From an uncultured Sphingomonadaceae bacterium (GTDB lineage: Bacteria > Pseudomonadota > Alphaproteobacteria > Sphingomonadales > Sphingomonadaceae), in NCBI GenBank assembly GCA_946479505.1, contig CAMLGC010000017.1, forward strand, positions 1 to 48,352: a stretch of DNA of 48,352 nt. The letters run 5' to 3'. Positions 20,984-31,200 of the stretch are shown piece by piece (the stretch's first letter is position 1; each line of letters starts with the position of its first letter). The translations under genes were made by a program, and so were the position numbers. The notes below the pieces were generated by a model, which was not told the origin of the DNA, ran no database searches, and saw only the letters and a program-made list of their open reading frames with translations.

Positions 20984-22285
20984 ATGCGCATCACGATGAT
21001 CGGATCGGGCTATGTCGGCCTGGTATCGGGGGCCTGCTTTTCGGATTTCGGCCATGACGTGATCTGCGTCGACAAGGACGCGACCAAGATCGACGCGCTC
21101 AACGCCGGCCGCATGCCGATCTACGAACCGGGGCTCGAGCAGCTCGTTGCGGCGAACGTCGCCGCCGGGCGGCTGAGCTTCACGACCGATCTCGCCGCTG
21201 CCGTGACGGGCGCCGAGGCCATCTTCATCGCGGTCGGAACGCCATCGCGGCGCGGCGACGGGCACGCCGATCTCACCTATGTGTTCGACGCGGCGCGCGA
21301 GATCGGCGCCGCGATCACCGACCCGACCGTCGTCGTCACCAAATCAACCGTCCCCGTCGGCACGGGCGACCGCGTGGAGGCGATCCTTCGCGAGGTGTGC
21401 CCCGGCAAGGAGGTGGCGGTCGTCTCCAACCCCGAGTTCCTGCGCGAAGGCGCTGCGATCGGCGACTTCAAGCGCCCCGATCGCATCGTCATCGGCACCG
21501 AGGACGAGCGCGCGCGCCGGGTGATGCGCGACGTCTATCGCCCGCTCTACCTCAACGAGAGCCCGCTGCTGTTCACCGGACGCCGGACGGCCGAGCTCAC
21601 CAAATATGCCGCCAACGCGTTCCTCGCGACCAAGATCACCTTTATCAACGAAATCGCCGATTTGTGCGAAGCGGTCGGCGCCGACGTGCAGGAGGTGTCG
21701 CGCGGGATCGGGCTGGACAATCGGATCGGACCCAAGTTCCTCCACGCCGGGCCGGGCTATGGCGGATCGTGTTTTCCGAAGGATACGCTTGCGCTGCTCA
21801 AGACGGCGCAGGACGCCGCGAGCCCGATGCGCATCGTCGAGGCGGTGGTCCAGGTCAACGACAGCCGCAAGCGGGCGATGGGCCGCAAGGTGATCCAGGC
21901 GCTCGGCGGCGATGCGCGCGGCAAGACCGTTGCGCTGCTCGGCCTCACCTTCAAGCCCAACACCGACGACATGCGCGATGCGCCAAGCCTCGCCATCGTG
22001 CAGCGCCTGCAGGATGCCGGCGCCGATGTTCGCGCGTTCGACCCCGAAGGAATGGCGATTTCCAAGACGCTGATGCGTGACGTGACCTTCTGCAGCGACG
22101 CCTATGATGCGGCGACGGGCGCCGACGCGGTGGCGATCGTCACCGAATGGGACGTGTTTCGCGCGCTCGACCTCGATCGCCTCGCCGAGGTGATGGCGGC
22201 GCCGGTGCTCGTCGACCTGCGCAATATCTATTCGCCCGCCGAGGTCGCGCGCGCGGGGTTCGCCTACAGCTCGATCGGCCGCTGA
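20984..22285 (+). CDS. ugd: UDP-glucose 6-dehydrogenase family protein
   Basis: Oxidises UDP-glucose to UDP-glucuronate with two NAD+, feeding capsule, exopolysaccharide or lipid glycosylation. A GDP-mannose dehydrogenase cannot be fully excluded. The NAD motif is GSGYVG at residues 7-12. The conserved K207 and N211 (ELTKYAANAFLATKITFINE) and the catalytic C263 in GYGGSCFPKDTLAL are present. The length of 433 residues is normal. The C-terminal part (GLTFKPNTDDMRDAPS) completes the UDP-binding domain. It stands alone downstream of the OmpA terminator, with the VOC gene eight bases behind it. Confidence 0.93.
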   Translation: MRITMIGSGYVGLVSGACFSDFGHDVICVDKDATKIDALNAGRMPIYEPGLEQLVAANVAAGRLSFTTDLAAAVTGAEAIFIAVGTPSRRGDGHADLTYVFDAAREIGAAITDPTVVVTKSTVPVGTGDRVEAILREVCPGKEVAVVSNPEFLREGAAIGDFKRPDRIVIGTEDERARRVMRDVYRPLYLNESPLLFTGRRTAELTKYAANAFLATKITFINEIADLCEAVGADVQEVSRGIGLDNRIGPKFLHAGPGYGGSCFPKDTLALLKTAQDAASPMRIVEAVVQVNDSRKRAMGRKVIQALGGDARGKTVALLGLTFKPNTDDMRDAPSLAIVQRLQDAGADVRAFDPEGMAISKTLMRDVTFCSDAYDAATGADAVAIVTEWDVFRALDLDRLAEVMAAPVLVDLRNIYSPAEVARAGFAYSSIGR

Positions 22286-22293
22286 GCCGCGCG

Positions 22294-22746
22294 ATGACTG
22301 CCGCGCCGCCGATCGCCGGGCTGCTCGAAACCGCGCTCTACGTGGCGGACATGACGCGCTCGGCGGATTTCTTCGAGCGCATCCTCGGGCTCGCGCCGAT
22401 GTTCCGATCGGACCGCCTGACCGCGTATGATGCCGGGCCGCAGGCGGTGCTGCTGGTGTTCGCGCGAGGTCGATCGACCGAGGACAGCGTATCCGAGCGC
22501 GGGACCGTTCCGGGGCACGACGGACGCGGGCCGCTCCACATGGCATTCCGCATCGCCGAGGAGAGCTACGAACCGTGGCGAGCGCATCTCGATGCGGCGG
22601 GTGTCGCGCTGCGCGGCGAGATGGCGTGGCCCGCGGGCGGGCGGAGCCTCTATTTCGAGGATCCCGACGGGCATGTCCTCGAGCTGGCGACGCCGGGGCT
22701 CTGGCCCAACTATCCGCGCGGCCGAGCGACCGGCCCTAGCGGCTGA
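22294..22746 (+). CDS. VOC family protein
   Basis: A 150-residue vicinal oxygen chelate protein: first module LLETALYVADMTRSADFFERILGL, second module PLHMAFRIAEESYEPWRAHLDAAGV, ending SLYFEDPDGHVLELATPGLW, where the Glu in LELAT is the usual metal ligand. H in PLHMAF could be another. It resembles glyoxalase/fosfomycin-resistance-type proteins, but the substrate is not predictable. ATG 22294 follows the ugd stop by eight bases. Its 3' end overlaps the convergent lipoprotein gene by 11 bases. Confidence 0.88.
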   Translation: MTAAPPIAGLLETALYVADMTRSADFFERILGLAPMFRSDRLTAYDAGPQAVLLVFARGRSTEDSVSERGTVPGHDGRGPLHMAFRIAEESYEPWRAHLDAAGVALRGEMAWPAGGRSLYFEDPDGHVLELATPGLWPNYPRGRATGPSG

Positions 22747-23320
22747 CCCAATCGGCGACGCGTGCCGCAACCTCGTTCGCGGCCTGGTTGATCGCGATAC
22801 CGACCGGAGCGGCCTCGATGGCGCTCACCGGCACGCGCGCCTCGAAGCGCTGCTTCTCGACCGCGTCGCTGCCGCTGCGGATCAGCGCGCCGTCGAAGGT
22901 GACGACCGCCTCGTGCGTCGCCGCATCCACCCCGAAATTGCGCAGCTCGCCCGCGAGCCGGCTTCCCGGATCGACGCGCGACTGCGCGGTGCTCAGCACG
23001 ACGAGGCTGGTGCGCGCGGTGATCGTATCCGCCATCAGCCGCGCGAACAGATCGGCGGGGGTCTCGACCCATTGCGCGTCCTTGACATAGGCGATCGAGG
23101 TGTCGCTCGCCTGGACCGGCACGCGCTGGACGGCGAGCTTCTGCGGCACCACAGGCACCGTGACGAGAATCGTGGCGGCGTTGGCCGAGCTCTGCGGCTG
23201 GCTGACCGCGACCGCCGCTGCGGGCGTCAGCGTCAGCAGCGAAGGCGGCGGCTCGGCACCGAAGCTGATGCACGCAGCGAGCGGGAGCGCCGCGAGCAGA
23301 ATGATCGGGACCTTCTTCAT
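22736..23320 (-). CDS. ABC-type transport auxiliary lipoprotein (PqiC/MlaE-associated)
   Basis: A 194-residue lipoprotein with lipobox LAAC near residue 17 of MKKVPIILLAALPLAACISFG. The body matches the ABC_trans_aux family (SLLTLTPAAAVAVSQ, VVPQKLAVQRVPVQ, IAYVKDAQWVETPADLFARLMADTI). Such proteins serve as an outer-membrane-side partner for MCE/Mla lipid transporters. I chose ATG 23320 because AGGAG lies six bases upstream. A GTG at 23341, overlapping the MCE gene stop, would add seven residues before the signal. It is the last gene of the transporter operon. Confidence 0.85.
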   Translation of the reverse strand: MKKVPIILLAALPLAACISFGAEPPPSLLTLTPAAAVAVSQPQSSANAATILVTVPVVPQKLAVQRVPVQASDTSIAYVKDAQWVETPADLFARLMADTITARTSLVVLSTAQSRVDPGSRLAGELRNFGVDAATHEAVVTFDGALIRSGSDAVEKQRFEARVPVSAIEAAPVGIAINQAANEVAARVADWVSR

Positions 23321-23337
23321 CGGGCGGCTCCTGTTGC

Positions 23338-24300
23338 TCACTTTGGCTCGTAATCGGGGAGTTTCTGGGGACCGATCAGCGAGGTGGCCCCGCCCTGATC
23401 GAGCTTCTGCGCGACCGACGAAAGCGATTCGGACATCACGCGCAGGTCATGCACGAGCTGGCCGACCTCCGGGATCGTCTTCTTCGAGAAGGCCTGGAGC
23501 CCCGGCCGGGCGTCACCGATCGCCGCATTGAGGGTGTCGGCGCTCTGCTTGGCCGATTTGATCGCGTCGTTGAGGTTCGCGACGGTCGGCTTGATGTCGT
23601 CGGAAAGGACGCCGTTGGCGGTTTGGGCAAGGTCGCCGATCTGCTCGGCGGCGTCGCCCGCCTGCTCGATCGCGACGCGGGTCTGCGCGAGCGTCGCCGC
23701 GATCTCGGGCCCGCGATCGGCGAGCGCCTCGGTCAGCCGGTCGGTGTTGGCGAGGATGCCCGCGATCGACGCCTGGTTCTTGTCCGACAGCAATTGCGTC
23801 AGCCGCTCGGTGAGCGTCGAGATGCGTTCGAGGAGCTGCGGCGCCGAATTGAGCACCGCACCGAGCCCGCCGGTGCGCGTGGGGATGACCGGCTGCCCAA
23901 ACGGGCATTCGGTCTCGGCATGCTCCTCGGGACACCCTATTTCGGGCGCGCCCTTTTTTCCGCCGTCGAGCGCGACCGTGCTGGTGCCGGTGAAGCTGCT
24001 CTGCACGGTCGCGGTGGTCCCCTGAAGGATCGGAATATCGGGATCGACGGTGACGCGCACGCGGACGAACTGGGGATCGGGCTTCCACAGCGCGATTTCC
24101 TGGACCTGCCCCGCGGGCACGCCCGAATAGGTGACCGCCGACCCCTTGGTGAGGCCGTCGACCGCCTGCTGGAAAAAGATGTCGTACTTCTTCTCGGTCG
24201 CGCTGCCGAAGTGCGAGAGCCAGACGGTGAACAGCGCCAGCACGAGCAGCAGGATCAGCACGACGGCGCCGACGATGACGTGGTTCGAACGCGTTTCCAT
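23338..24300 (-). CDS. MlaD/MCE family lipid-transport protein
   Basis: A 320-residue periplasmic protein with one N-terminal membrane helix (NHVIVGAVVLILLLVLALFTVWL), one MCE domain (about 38-115, KKYDIFFQQAVDGLTKGSAVTYSGVPAGQV) and a long coiled-coil C-terminal part. It should form the hexameric substrate ring of the transporter. An unusual Cys-containing insert, IGCPEEHAETECPFG, lies just after the MCE domain and could form a disulfide. ATG 24300 overlaps the ATPase stop (TGATG). The operon order is permease, ATPase, MCE, lipoprotein. Confidence 0.9.
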   Translation of the reverse strand: METRSNHVIVGAVVLILLLVLALFTVWLSHFGSATEKKYDIFFQQAVDGLTKGSAVTYSGVPAGQVQEIALWKPDPQFVRVRVTVDPDIPILQGTTATVQSSFTGTSTVALDGGKKGAPEIGCPEEHAETECPFGQPVIPTRTGGLGAVLNSAPQLLERISTLTERLTQLLSDKNQASIAGILANTDRLTEALADRGPEIAATLAQTRVAIEQAGDAAEQIGDLAQTANGVLSDDIKPTVANLNDAIKSAKQSADTLNAAIGDARPGLQAFSKKTIPEVGQLVHDLRVMSESLSSVAQKLDQGGATSLIGPQKLPDYEPK

Positions 24301-25115
24301 CAATCAGCCCCTGCCTGTGCATGCGCCTCGTTGCGCCTGACCGTCGCGGTGGCGGCACGGCCGCGCGGCCCCTTGAAATATTCCTGAATCCACGGATGGT
24401 CCAACGCCAGCAGCTCGGGAATCGTGCCGACCGCGATCACGCGCTTGTCCGCCAGCACCGCGACCCGATCACAGATCGCATAGAGCGTATCGAGATCGTG
24501 CGTGATGAGGAACACGGTGAGCCCGAGCGTCTTGTGGAGCGACTTGATGAGCTCGTCGAACGCCGCCGCGCCGATCGGATCGAGCCCGGCGGTGGGCTCG
24601 TCGAGGAACAGGAGCTGCGGATCGAGCGCGAGCGCGCGCGCGAGACCGGCGCGCTTCTTCATGCCGCCCGACAGCTCGGCGGGGTATTTGGGGCCGGCAT
24701 CGGGGCTGAGCCCGGTCATCACGATCTTGTAGGCGGCGATCTCGTCGAGCAGCCCCTGGTCGAGCTGCGGATAGAATTCGCGCAGCGGCACCTGGACGTT
24801 CTCGGCGACCGTGAGCGTCGAGAACAAGGCGCCGCCCTGGAACAGGACGCCCCAGCGCTTGCGCATCTCGGTCGCTTCGGTCTCCTCGCGGCCGAGCGCG
24901 TTCTCGCCGAAGACGGTGACCTCGCCCTCGTCGGGCGGCTGAAGCCCGATGATCGAGCGCATCAGCACCGACTTGCCCGTGCCGGAGCCGCCGACCACGC
25001 CCAGGATCTCGCCCTTGCGGACGTCGAGATCGAGATTTTCGTGGACGACCTGATCGCCGAAGCTGTTCTTGAGGCCGCGCACGCGGATGATGGTCTGAAG
25101 GTTTTCGTCCACCAT
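24300..25115 (-). CDS. ABC transporter ATPase (MlaF-like)
   Basis: A 271-residue ATPase that powers lipid movement by the adjacent MlaE-type permease. Walker A is GGSGTGKS at 42-49, the signature motif is LSGGMKKR (148-155), Walker B is LLFLDEPTAGLDP (168-180) and the switch His is in LITHDLD. The KKR in the signature is typical of the Mla subfamily. ATG 25115 overlaps the permease stop by one base; another ATG at 25124 would add three residues. The extended C-terminus (from residue 245, FKGPRGRAATATVRR) is basic. Confidence 0.93.
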   Translation of the reverse strand: MVDENLQTIIRVRGLKNSFGDQVVHENLDLDVRKGEILGVVGGSGTGKSVLMRSIIGLQPPDEGEVTVFGENALGREETEATEMRKRWGVLFQGGALFSTLTVAENVQVPLREFYPQLDQGLLDEIAAYKIVMTGLSPDAGPKYPAELSGGMKKRAGLARALALDPQLLFLDEPTAGLDPIGAAAFDELIKSLHKTLGLTVFLITHDLDTLYAICDRVAVLADKRVIAVGTIPELLALDHPWIQEYFKGPRGRAATATVRRNEAHAQAGAD

Positions 25116-26221
25116 CAGATCCATCCGATCCAGGTGAAGAACACCGCGAAGAAGGCATCGAGCACGATCACGAGGAAGATCGCCTGGACGACCGCGGAGG
25201 TGGTGCGCAGCCCCACCTGCTCGGCATCCGATTCGACCAGCATCCCCTGGAAGCAGCCCGCCATCGCGATGATCGCACCGAACAACGGCGCCTTGACCAG
25301 CCCGACATAGAGATCGGTGATCGGGACCACCTCGCGCAGCCGCTGGATGAAGGTGACGGGCGGGATACCGAGCGAAACCCAGCACAACAGCCCGCCCCCG
25401 ATGATCGCGATCAGCGACGCGTAGAAGCCCAGAAGCGGCATCAGGATGATCGTCGAAAGCGTGCGCGGCACCACCAGCGCCTCCATCGGCGACACGCCGA
25501 TCGTGCGCATCGCGTCGATCTCCTCGGTGAGCTTCATCGTGCCGAGCTGTGCAGCAAACGCCGATCCCGAGCGGCCCGCGACCATGATCGCGGTCATCAG
25601 CACGCCCAGCTCGCGCAGGGTGATGCGGCCGATGAGATTGATCGTGAGCACCTCGGCACCGAACTGGCGAAGCTGGACTGCGCCCTGCTGCGCGATGACG
25701 ATACCGATCAGGAAGCTCATCAGCCCGATGATGCCCAGCGCCGACACGCCCACCACCTCGAAACGATGCACCGTGGCGTTGAAGCGGAAGCGGCGGGGAT
25801 GGCGGATCACGTTCCAGAAGGCGATCGCGGTCGCGCCGAGAAAGCCGAGCAGGCCGTACATCGTATTGAGGCTGACGACGACGGCATCGCCGATATCGCC
25901 GAGCACGCGCGTCAGCGCGCCGGGCGGCCGCGGCCTCGCCTCGACGGGTTCGTCGGCGGCGCTGACCTGGTCGAGCAGATACTGACCGGCCGAATCGAGA
26001 CCGGTGATCTCGGCATCGTGCTCGACCGCGAAGCGGTGGATCACCCACGCACCCACCGTGTCGATATAATCGACCGCGCCCATGTCGAGCCGCTCGACAT
26101 CGCCTTCATAACCGTGGAGCCGGTTGGGCAGATCGCCGATGCACGCCAGCGACAGCGTACCCGTGAAGCGCAGCGTACTGGCGTGGTCGCCGGCTGGCGA
26201 GAAATCGGCCGGAGCGGTCAT
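25115..26221 (-). CDS. MlaE-type ABC permease with N-terminal STAS-like domain
   Basis: A 368-residue inner-membrane permease of a phospholipid transport system. Residues 1-85 resemble a STAS (MlaB-like) domain (STLRFTGTLSLACIGDL, then VERLDMGAVDYIDTVGAWVI), so the regulatory subunit is fused to the permease. From about 110 the MlaE fold appears, with the EQ-loop-like pattern MAGRSGSAFAAQLGTMKLTEEIDAM. ATG 26221 has AAGGA eight bases upstream and is preferred over ATG 26230. It heads the operon and is divergent from the HAD gene across about 60 bp. It probably works in outer-membrane lipid asymmetry. Confidence 0.92.
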   Translation of the reverse strand: MTAPADFSPAGDHASTLRFTGTLSLACIGDLPNRLHGYEGDVERLDMGAVDYIDTVGAWVIHRFAVEHDAEITGLDSAGQYLLDQVSAADEPVEARPRPPGALTRVLGDIGDAVVVSLNTMYGLLGFLGATAIAFWNVIRHPRRFRFNATVHRFEVVGVSALGIIGLMSFLIGIVIAQQGAVQLRQFGAEVLTINLIGRITLRELGVLMTAIMVAGRSGSAFAAQLGTMKLTEEIDAMRTIGVSPMEALVVPRTLSTIILMPLLGFYASLIAIIGGGLLCWVSLGIPPVTFIQRLREVVPITDLYVGLVKAPLFGAIIAMAGCFQGMLVESDAEQVGLRTTSAVVQAIFLVIVLDAFFAVFFTWIGWI

Positions 26222-26283
26222 CGGCCGCATCCTTGATGCAAAGCGGCTGGATCGGCAAGACGATAGCAGCGTAGAGGAAGCCT

Positions 26284-26958
26284 ATGCACCGCCTCGCCAT
26301 CTACGACATGGACCGCACGATCACCCACGCGCCGACCTGGACGCCGTTCCTGTGGGGAACGATGCGCCGGCATGCGCCGTGGCGGATGATTCTCATTCCC
26401 GCGGCGATCGTCGCCGGGCTCGGCTATCTCGCCAAGCTGATCGATCGCGCGCGATTGAAGCAGACGATGCAGCGCCTGTTGCTGGGCGGCTCGCTCGCGC
26501 CCGAGGCGGTCGAAGGCGCGGCGGCGGCCTTCGCCGAGCGCGTGACCGCGACCGGCGTCTTCGCGGGCGCGCGCGCGCGCATCGCCGCCGACCGCGCCGC
26601 GGGCTATCGGCTGGTGATGGCGACCGCCTCGTACCGTTTCTACGTCGACGCGATCGCCGACCGGCTCGGCTTCGACGACGTGATCGCGACCGAGGCGCAG
26701 GTCGACGAGACCGGGCGGCTCTATGCGAAGATGATCGGCGAGAACGTCTATGGCCCCGCCAAGCTGGCCGCGATCGAGGCCTGGCTCGCCAAGGAGGGGA
26801 TCGACCGTGAAGACGCGCACATCCGCTTCTATTCGGATCACGTTTCCGATGCGCCGGTGCTCGAATGGGCGGACGAGCCGTTCGCCGTCAACGCGCACGA
26901 CCGGCTGCGCGCGCTCGCCAAGCAGCGCGGCTGGCCGATCGTCGACTGGGAGCGCTGA
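26284..26958 (+). CDS. HAD-IB family phosphatase
   Basis: A 224-residue haloacid-dehalogenase-type hydrolase. Motif I is YDMDRTIT, with D8 as nucleophile and D10 as acid/base. Motif II lies in LVMATAS, motif III at the conserved Lys in GPAKLAAI, and motif IV in YSDHVSDAPVLEWAD. The SerB-like IB cap (GSLAPEAVEGAAAAFAERV) includes a hydrophobic stretch (MILIPAAIVAGLGYLAKLI) that may sit at the membrane. The substrate is a small phosphate monoester, perhaps a lipid head group given the neighbouring lipid transporter, but that is inference. Confidence 0.88.
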   Translation: MHRLAIYDMDRTITHAPTWTPFLWGTMRRHAPWRMILIPAAIVAGLGYLAKLIDRARLKQTMQRLLLGGSLAPEAVEGAAAAFAERVTATGVFAGARARIAADRAAGYRLVMATASYRFYVDAIADRLGFDDVIATEAQVDETGRLYAKMIGENVYGPAKLAAIEAWLAKEGIDREDAHIRFYSDHVSDAPVLEWADEPFAVNAHDRLRALAKQRGWPIVDWER

Positions 26959-26963
26959 ACGCG

Positions 26964-28223
26964 TCAGAGCAGCACGTCCACCGCATGGATGGCAAGCCCG
27001 ACGAGGCCGCCGACGAGCGTGCCGTTGACACGGATATACTGAAGATCGCGGCCGACCGCGTTCTCGAGCCGGCCGGTAATCGTCTCGGCATCCCAACCGC
27101 GCACCGTTTCCGACACCAGCCGGACGATGCCGTCGCCGTAATCGGCGGCGATCCCGACCGCGGCGCGGCGCAGGAAACGGTTGATCGTCGCGCGCAGCCG
27201 GTCGTCGTGCTGGAGGGTCTCGCCCAACTGGCGCAAGGCATCGCCGAACTGGCCGGCGAGCGCATCGTTGGGGTCGCGCACCATCGTGATGAGCCCGCGC
27301 CGCATCTGCTCCCACATGCTCATCCACCAGCGCTCGACCGCCGGATTGTCGAGCAACTCGGCCTTGAGCCGGAAGACGCGCTCGCGCATCTCGGGATCGT
27401 GCTGGAGGTCGAAGGCGAGCTCGGCGAGGCTATCCTCGATCTTGAGGCGAAGCGGATGGCCGGGATCGCTCGCCATGTCGCGCAGCAGCCGATCGAGCGC
27501 GTCGATGATCTTGTTCGCGATCGTCTCGTCGAGCCCCGTCCAGCGCAGGATCGAGCCCGAACGTTCGTGGACCATCGACCGGATCAGCCGCTCGTTGCGA
27601 TCGAGCAGCCCGTTCGCCCAGCGAATCCCCGCATCGACGAGCGGGACGTGCCGGTCTTCCTTCATCGCGGCCCGAAGCGCCCTTCCGAGCGCGGGCGCGA
27701 CGTTCATCCCGCGCAGCCGCTGGGCGAGCGCGCCCTTCACCATCCCGCCCAGCCGCTCCTGATCGAGCGATTCGAGAATATCCGCGATCAGCCGCGACGC
27801 GCCGCGCCACAGCCGCCCGCGCTCGGGGGGCGCGGCGAGGAACTTGCCGATCGCCGAGGCGATGTCGACGCGCCGCATCCGCCGCGCGACCACGATCGGG
27901 GTGAGGAAATTGGCGCGCAGGAAGGCGGCGAGCGTGTCGCCGATCCGATCCTTGTTGCGCGGCACGATCGCGGTGTGCGGGATCGGCAGCCCGAGCGGGT
28001 GGCGGAAGAGCGCGGTGACCGCGAACCAGTCGGCGAGGCCACCGACCATCGCCGCCTCGGCGAAGCCCCTGAGATAGCCGAAGCCGGGATGCTGCGGCTC
28101 GAGCGCGCGGCCGACGAAGAACAGCGCCGCCATCACCAGCAGCAGCCCTGTCGCGACCAGCCGCATCCGCACGAGCCCGGGAGGCGCAGGCTCGGCGGCG
28201 ACGGAGCGGGCGAAGCGATTCAT
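26964..28223 (-). CDS. DUF445 membrane protein
   Basis: A 419-residue protein of the DUF445 (YjiN-like) family. One or two N-terminal helices (MRLVATGLLLVMAALFFVGRAL) precede the family motif FAEAAMVGGLADWFAVTALFRHPLGLPIPHTAIVPRNKDRIG. Long helical stretches make up the rest, and a C-terminal helix (GTLVGGLVGLAIHAVDVLL) closes the protein. Its function is not known. I start it at ATG 28223; the frame is open to 28292 but that extension overlaps the RND gene and is Arg/Ser-rich. It follows the RND gene by 43 bp and may be co-transcribed with it. Confidence 0.9.
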   Translation of the reverse strand: MNRFARSVAAEPAPPGLVRMRLVATGLLLVMAALFFVGRALEPQHPGFGYLRGFAEAAMVGGLADWFAVTALFRHPLGLPIPHTAIVPRNKDRIGDTLAAFLRANFLTPIVVARRMRRVDIASAIGKFLAAPPERGRLWRGASRLIADILESLDQERLGGMVKGALAQRLRGMNVAPALGRALRAAMKEDRHVPLVDAGIRWANGLLDRNERLIRSMVHERSGSILRWTGLDETIANKIIDALDRLLRDMASDPGHPLRLKIEDSLAELAFDLQHDPEMRERVFRLKAELLDNPAVERWWMSMWEQMRRGLITMVRDPNDALAGQFGDALRQLGETLQHDDRLRATINRFLRRAAVGIAADYGDGIVRLVSETVRGWDAETITGRLENAVGRDLQYIRVNGTLVGGLVGLAIHAVDVLL

Positions 28224-28266
28224 CACCGAAACAATCCCCAAACGCGGAGATTGTTCAAGTGACGAC

Positions 28267-31200
28267 TCATTCCGCCGGCTGCGGCTCCTCATCGTCGCCG
28301 CGATAGCCGATGGCGCCGCGCCGCCCCGGCAGGGCAGGCCCGCCCGGATGATCGAGCGCCGGGCGCTCGTCGTCGCCGGGGCGATAGGTGAGCAGGCGGC
28401 GGCCGAGCTTGGGCCCGATCCAGCGCTCGACCCCGACCGCCAGGCTGAAGCTGGCAGGCACGATGAGCAGCGTCAGCAGCGTCGACAGCGCGAGCCCGCC
28501 GATCACGGTGATGCCCATCGGCGCACGCCAGCTATTGTCGCCCGACAGCGAAATCGCGGTCGGGATCATGCCCGCGATCATCGCCACCGTCGTCATCACG
28601 ATCGGCTGCGCGCGCTTGTGCCCGGCATCGATGATCGCGGTCAGCAGATCGACGCCCTTGTGTATCTCCTCGAGCGCGAAATCGATCAGCAGGATCGAGT
28701 TCTTGGCGACGATGCCGAGCAGCATCAGCAGCCCGATGAACACCGGCATCGACAGCGCGTTGCCCGTGACGAGCAGCGCAAGGAGGCCGCCCAACGGCGC
28801 GAGCAACAGCGAGCCCATGTTGACGAAGGGCGGCAGGAAGCGCCGGTAGAGCAGCACCAGCACCGCGAACACGAGGAAGGTGCCCGAGATCACCGCGATG
28901 ATGAAGTTCTTGACCATCTCGGCCTGCCACTTGGCCTGGCCGACCTGGAGCTCATGCACGCCCAAGGGCAGGTTCTTCATGATCGGCAGGTTGTGGATCC
29001 CCTCCATCGCGACGCCGCTGATGATGCCTTGGGCAAGGTCCGCGCCGATCGTGAGCTGACGCTGCTGGTTGAGGCGCTCGATCTTGGTGGGGCCCGCCCC
29101 GAAGCCGATATCGGCGACCACCCGCAGCGGCACCGAGCCGCCCGATTGCGTGGTGACGGGCAGGTTCTGGATCGTCGAGAGGCGTTCGCGCGCATTCTCG
29201 TCGAGCGCGACGCGGATCGGGATCTGGCGATCCGACAGCGAGAAACGCGCGCTGTTCTGATCGATGTCGCCCAAGGTCGCGATGCGGATCGCGCTCGACA
29301 TCGCCGCGGTCGTCACGCCGAGGTCGGCGGCGAGATCGAGCCGCGGACGGATCACGATCTCGGGCCGCTGGAGATCGCCGGTGATGCGCGGCGCGACCAC
29401 CGTCTTGAGCTTCGACATCTGGTTGACGAGCTTGACCGCGGTCTCGTTCAACAGCTTGGGATCCTCGCCGCCGAGCACGATCGTGAGGTCGCGCCCGCTC
29501 GAGCCCCAGCCGCCCTGCGACTGGAAGCTGACGCGCGCATCGGGAATCTTGGTGAGCTCGGGCGCGAGGCCGCGCTCGAACTGGGTCGAGGTGACCTCAC
29601 GGTCCTCGGCGAGCTGCGCCGTCACGCGGCCCGAGCCGACGAAGCTGCGCTGGTAAACCGAGGTGACGATCTTCTGGTCCTGTAGAAGGTGGGCGACGCG
29701 ATCGACAACGGCCTTAGTCTGCTCGAGCGTGGTGCCGGGCACCATCTCGATGCGCACCGTGCTGTCATCGTCATCCTGCTCCGGCTGGAACTGCATCGGC
29801 AGCATCGCGAAACAGACGATCGTCAGCAGGAACGACAGCGCGCCCATGCCGACGACCCACATGCGGTGATCGCGGAATCGCGCGAGCACGCGGCCGAAGA
29901 AGCCGCGGCCCGCCGCGCGCGCCTTCGCCTTGCGGGTGTCGAGCGTCCAGCGCAGCACCTTCATATAGACGTCCATCAGCCAGCCCTCGCCGTGCTTGGC
30001 GTGGCCGAACGACTTCAGGAAATACGCGGCGATCATCGGCGTCACGAGCCGCGCCACGGCAAGGCTCATCAGCACCGCGACGACGACCGTGAGGCCGAAA
30101 TTCTTGAAGAACTGCCCCGAAATACCGGGCATCAGGCCCACCGGCAGGAACACCGCGACGATCGACATGGTGGTGGCGAGCACCGCAAGGCCGATCTCGT
30201 CCGCGGCATCGATCGATGCCTGGTACGCGCTCTTGCCCATGCGCATGTGGCGGACGATGTTCTCGATCTCGACGATCGCATCGTCGACCAGCACGCCTGC
30301 CACCAGACTGAGCGCGAGCAACGTCATCTGGTTGAGATTGAACCCCAGCATCTCGATGAACCAGAAGGTGGGGATCGCCGACAGGGGGATGGCGAGCGCC
30401 GAGATCACGGTCGCGCGCCAATCGCGCAGGAACAGGAAGACGACCGCCACCGCGAGGAACGCGCCCTCGATCATCGCGTCGATCGCGCTCGCATACTGCT
30501 CTTCGGCATATTTGGCGTTGTTGTAGAGCAGCCGGAACTGGACCTTGGGGTTGCGTGCCTCCAGCTCCTTCAGCTTCTCGACCGCACCGTGATAGACCGT
30601 GACGTCCGACGAGCCCTTGGCGCGCTGGATGTCGAAGCTGACCACCGGCCGGCCGTCGATCGCCGACGCCGACGTCGGCTCGGCATAGAGATCGCGCACC
30701 TCGGCAATGTCGTCGAGCTTGACGGTGCGGCCGCCGCCGACCGCGATCTGCGTCTGGCTCAGATCATAGGCGGACTCGGCATTGCCGAGCACGCGCACGG
30801 CCTGCTCGGAGCCCGCGATCTCGGCCTTACCGCCGGCCGCGTTGAGATTGATCTGGCGAAGCTGCTGGTTGACCTCACTCGCGGTCAGACCCTGCGCCTG
30901 GAGCTTGACCGGATCGAGAATCACCCTAATCTCGCGGCTGACGCCGCCGTTGCGGTTGACGCCGGCCATGCCGGGCACCGCAAGCAGCGTCTTGGCGACG
31001 TCGTTGTCGATATACCAGCTCAGATCCTCGATCGTCATGTCGGTGGCGACCGCCGAGAAGCTCGCGAGATCGTTGTTGGTGGTATCGACGCGGCCGATCT
31101 GCGGCTCGAGAATGCCATCGGGCAGGTCGCCGCGGATCTGCTGGATCGCGCTGCGCACATCCTCGACCGCGCGATCGATCGGCGTGCCGATGTCGAGCTG

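Noticed and set aside
26284..26958. Phosphoserine phosphatase SerB
   Set aside because: Motif I is DMDRT rather than the SerB pattern, and the cap contains a hydrophobic stretch, so only the HAD-IB family is assigned.
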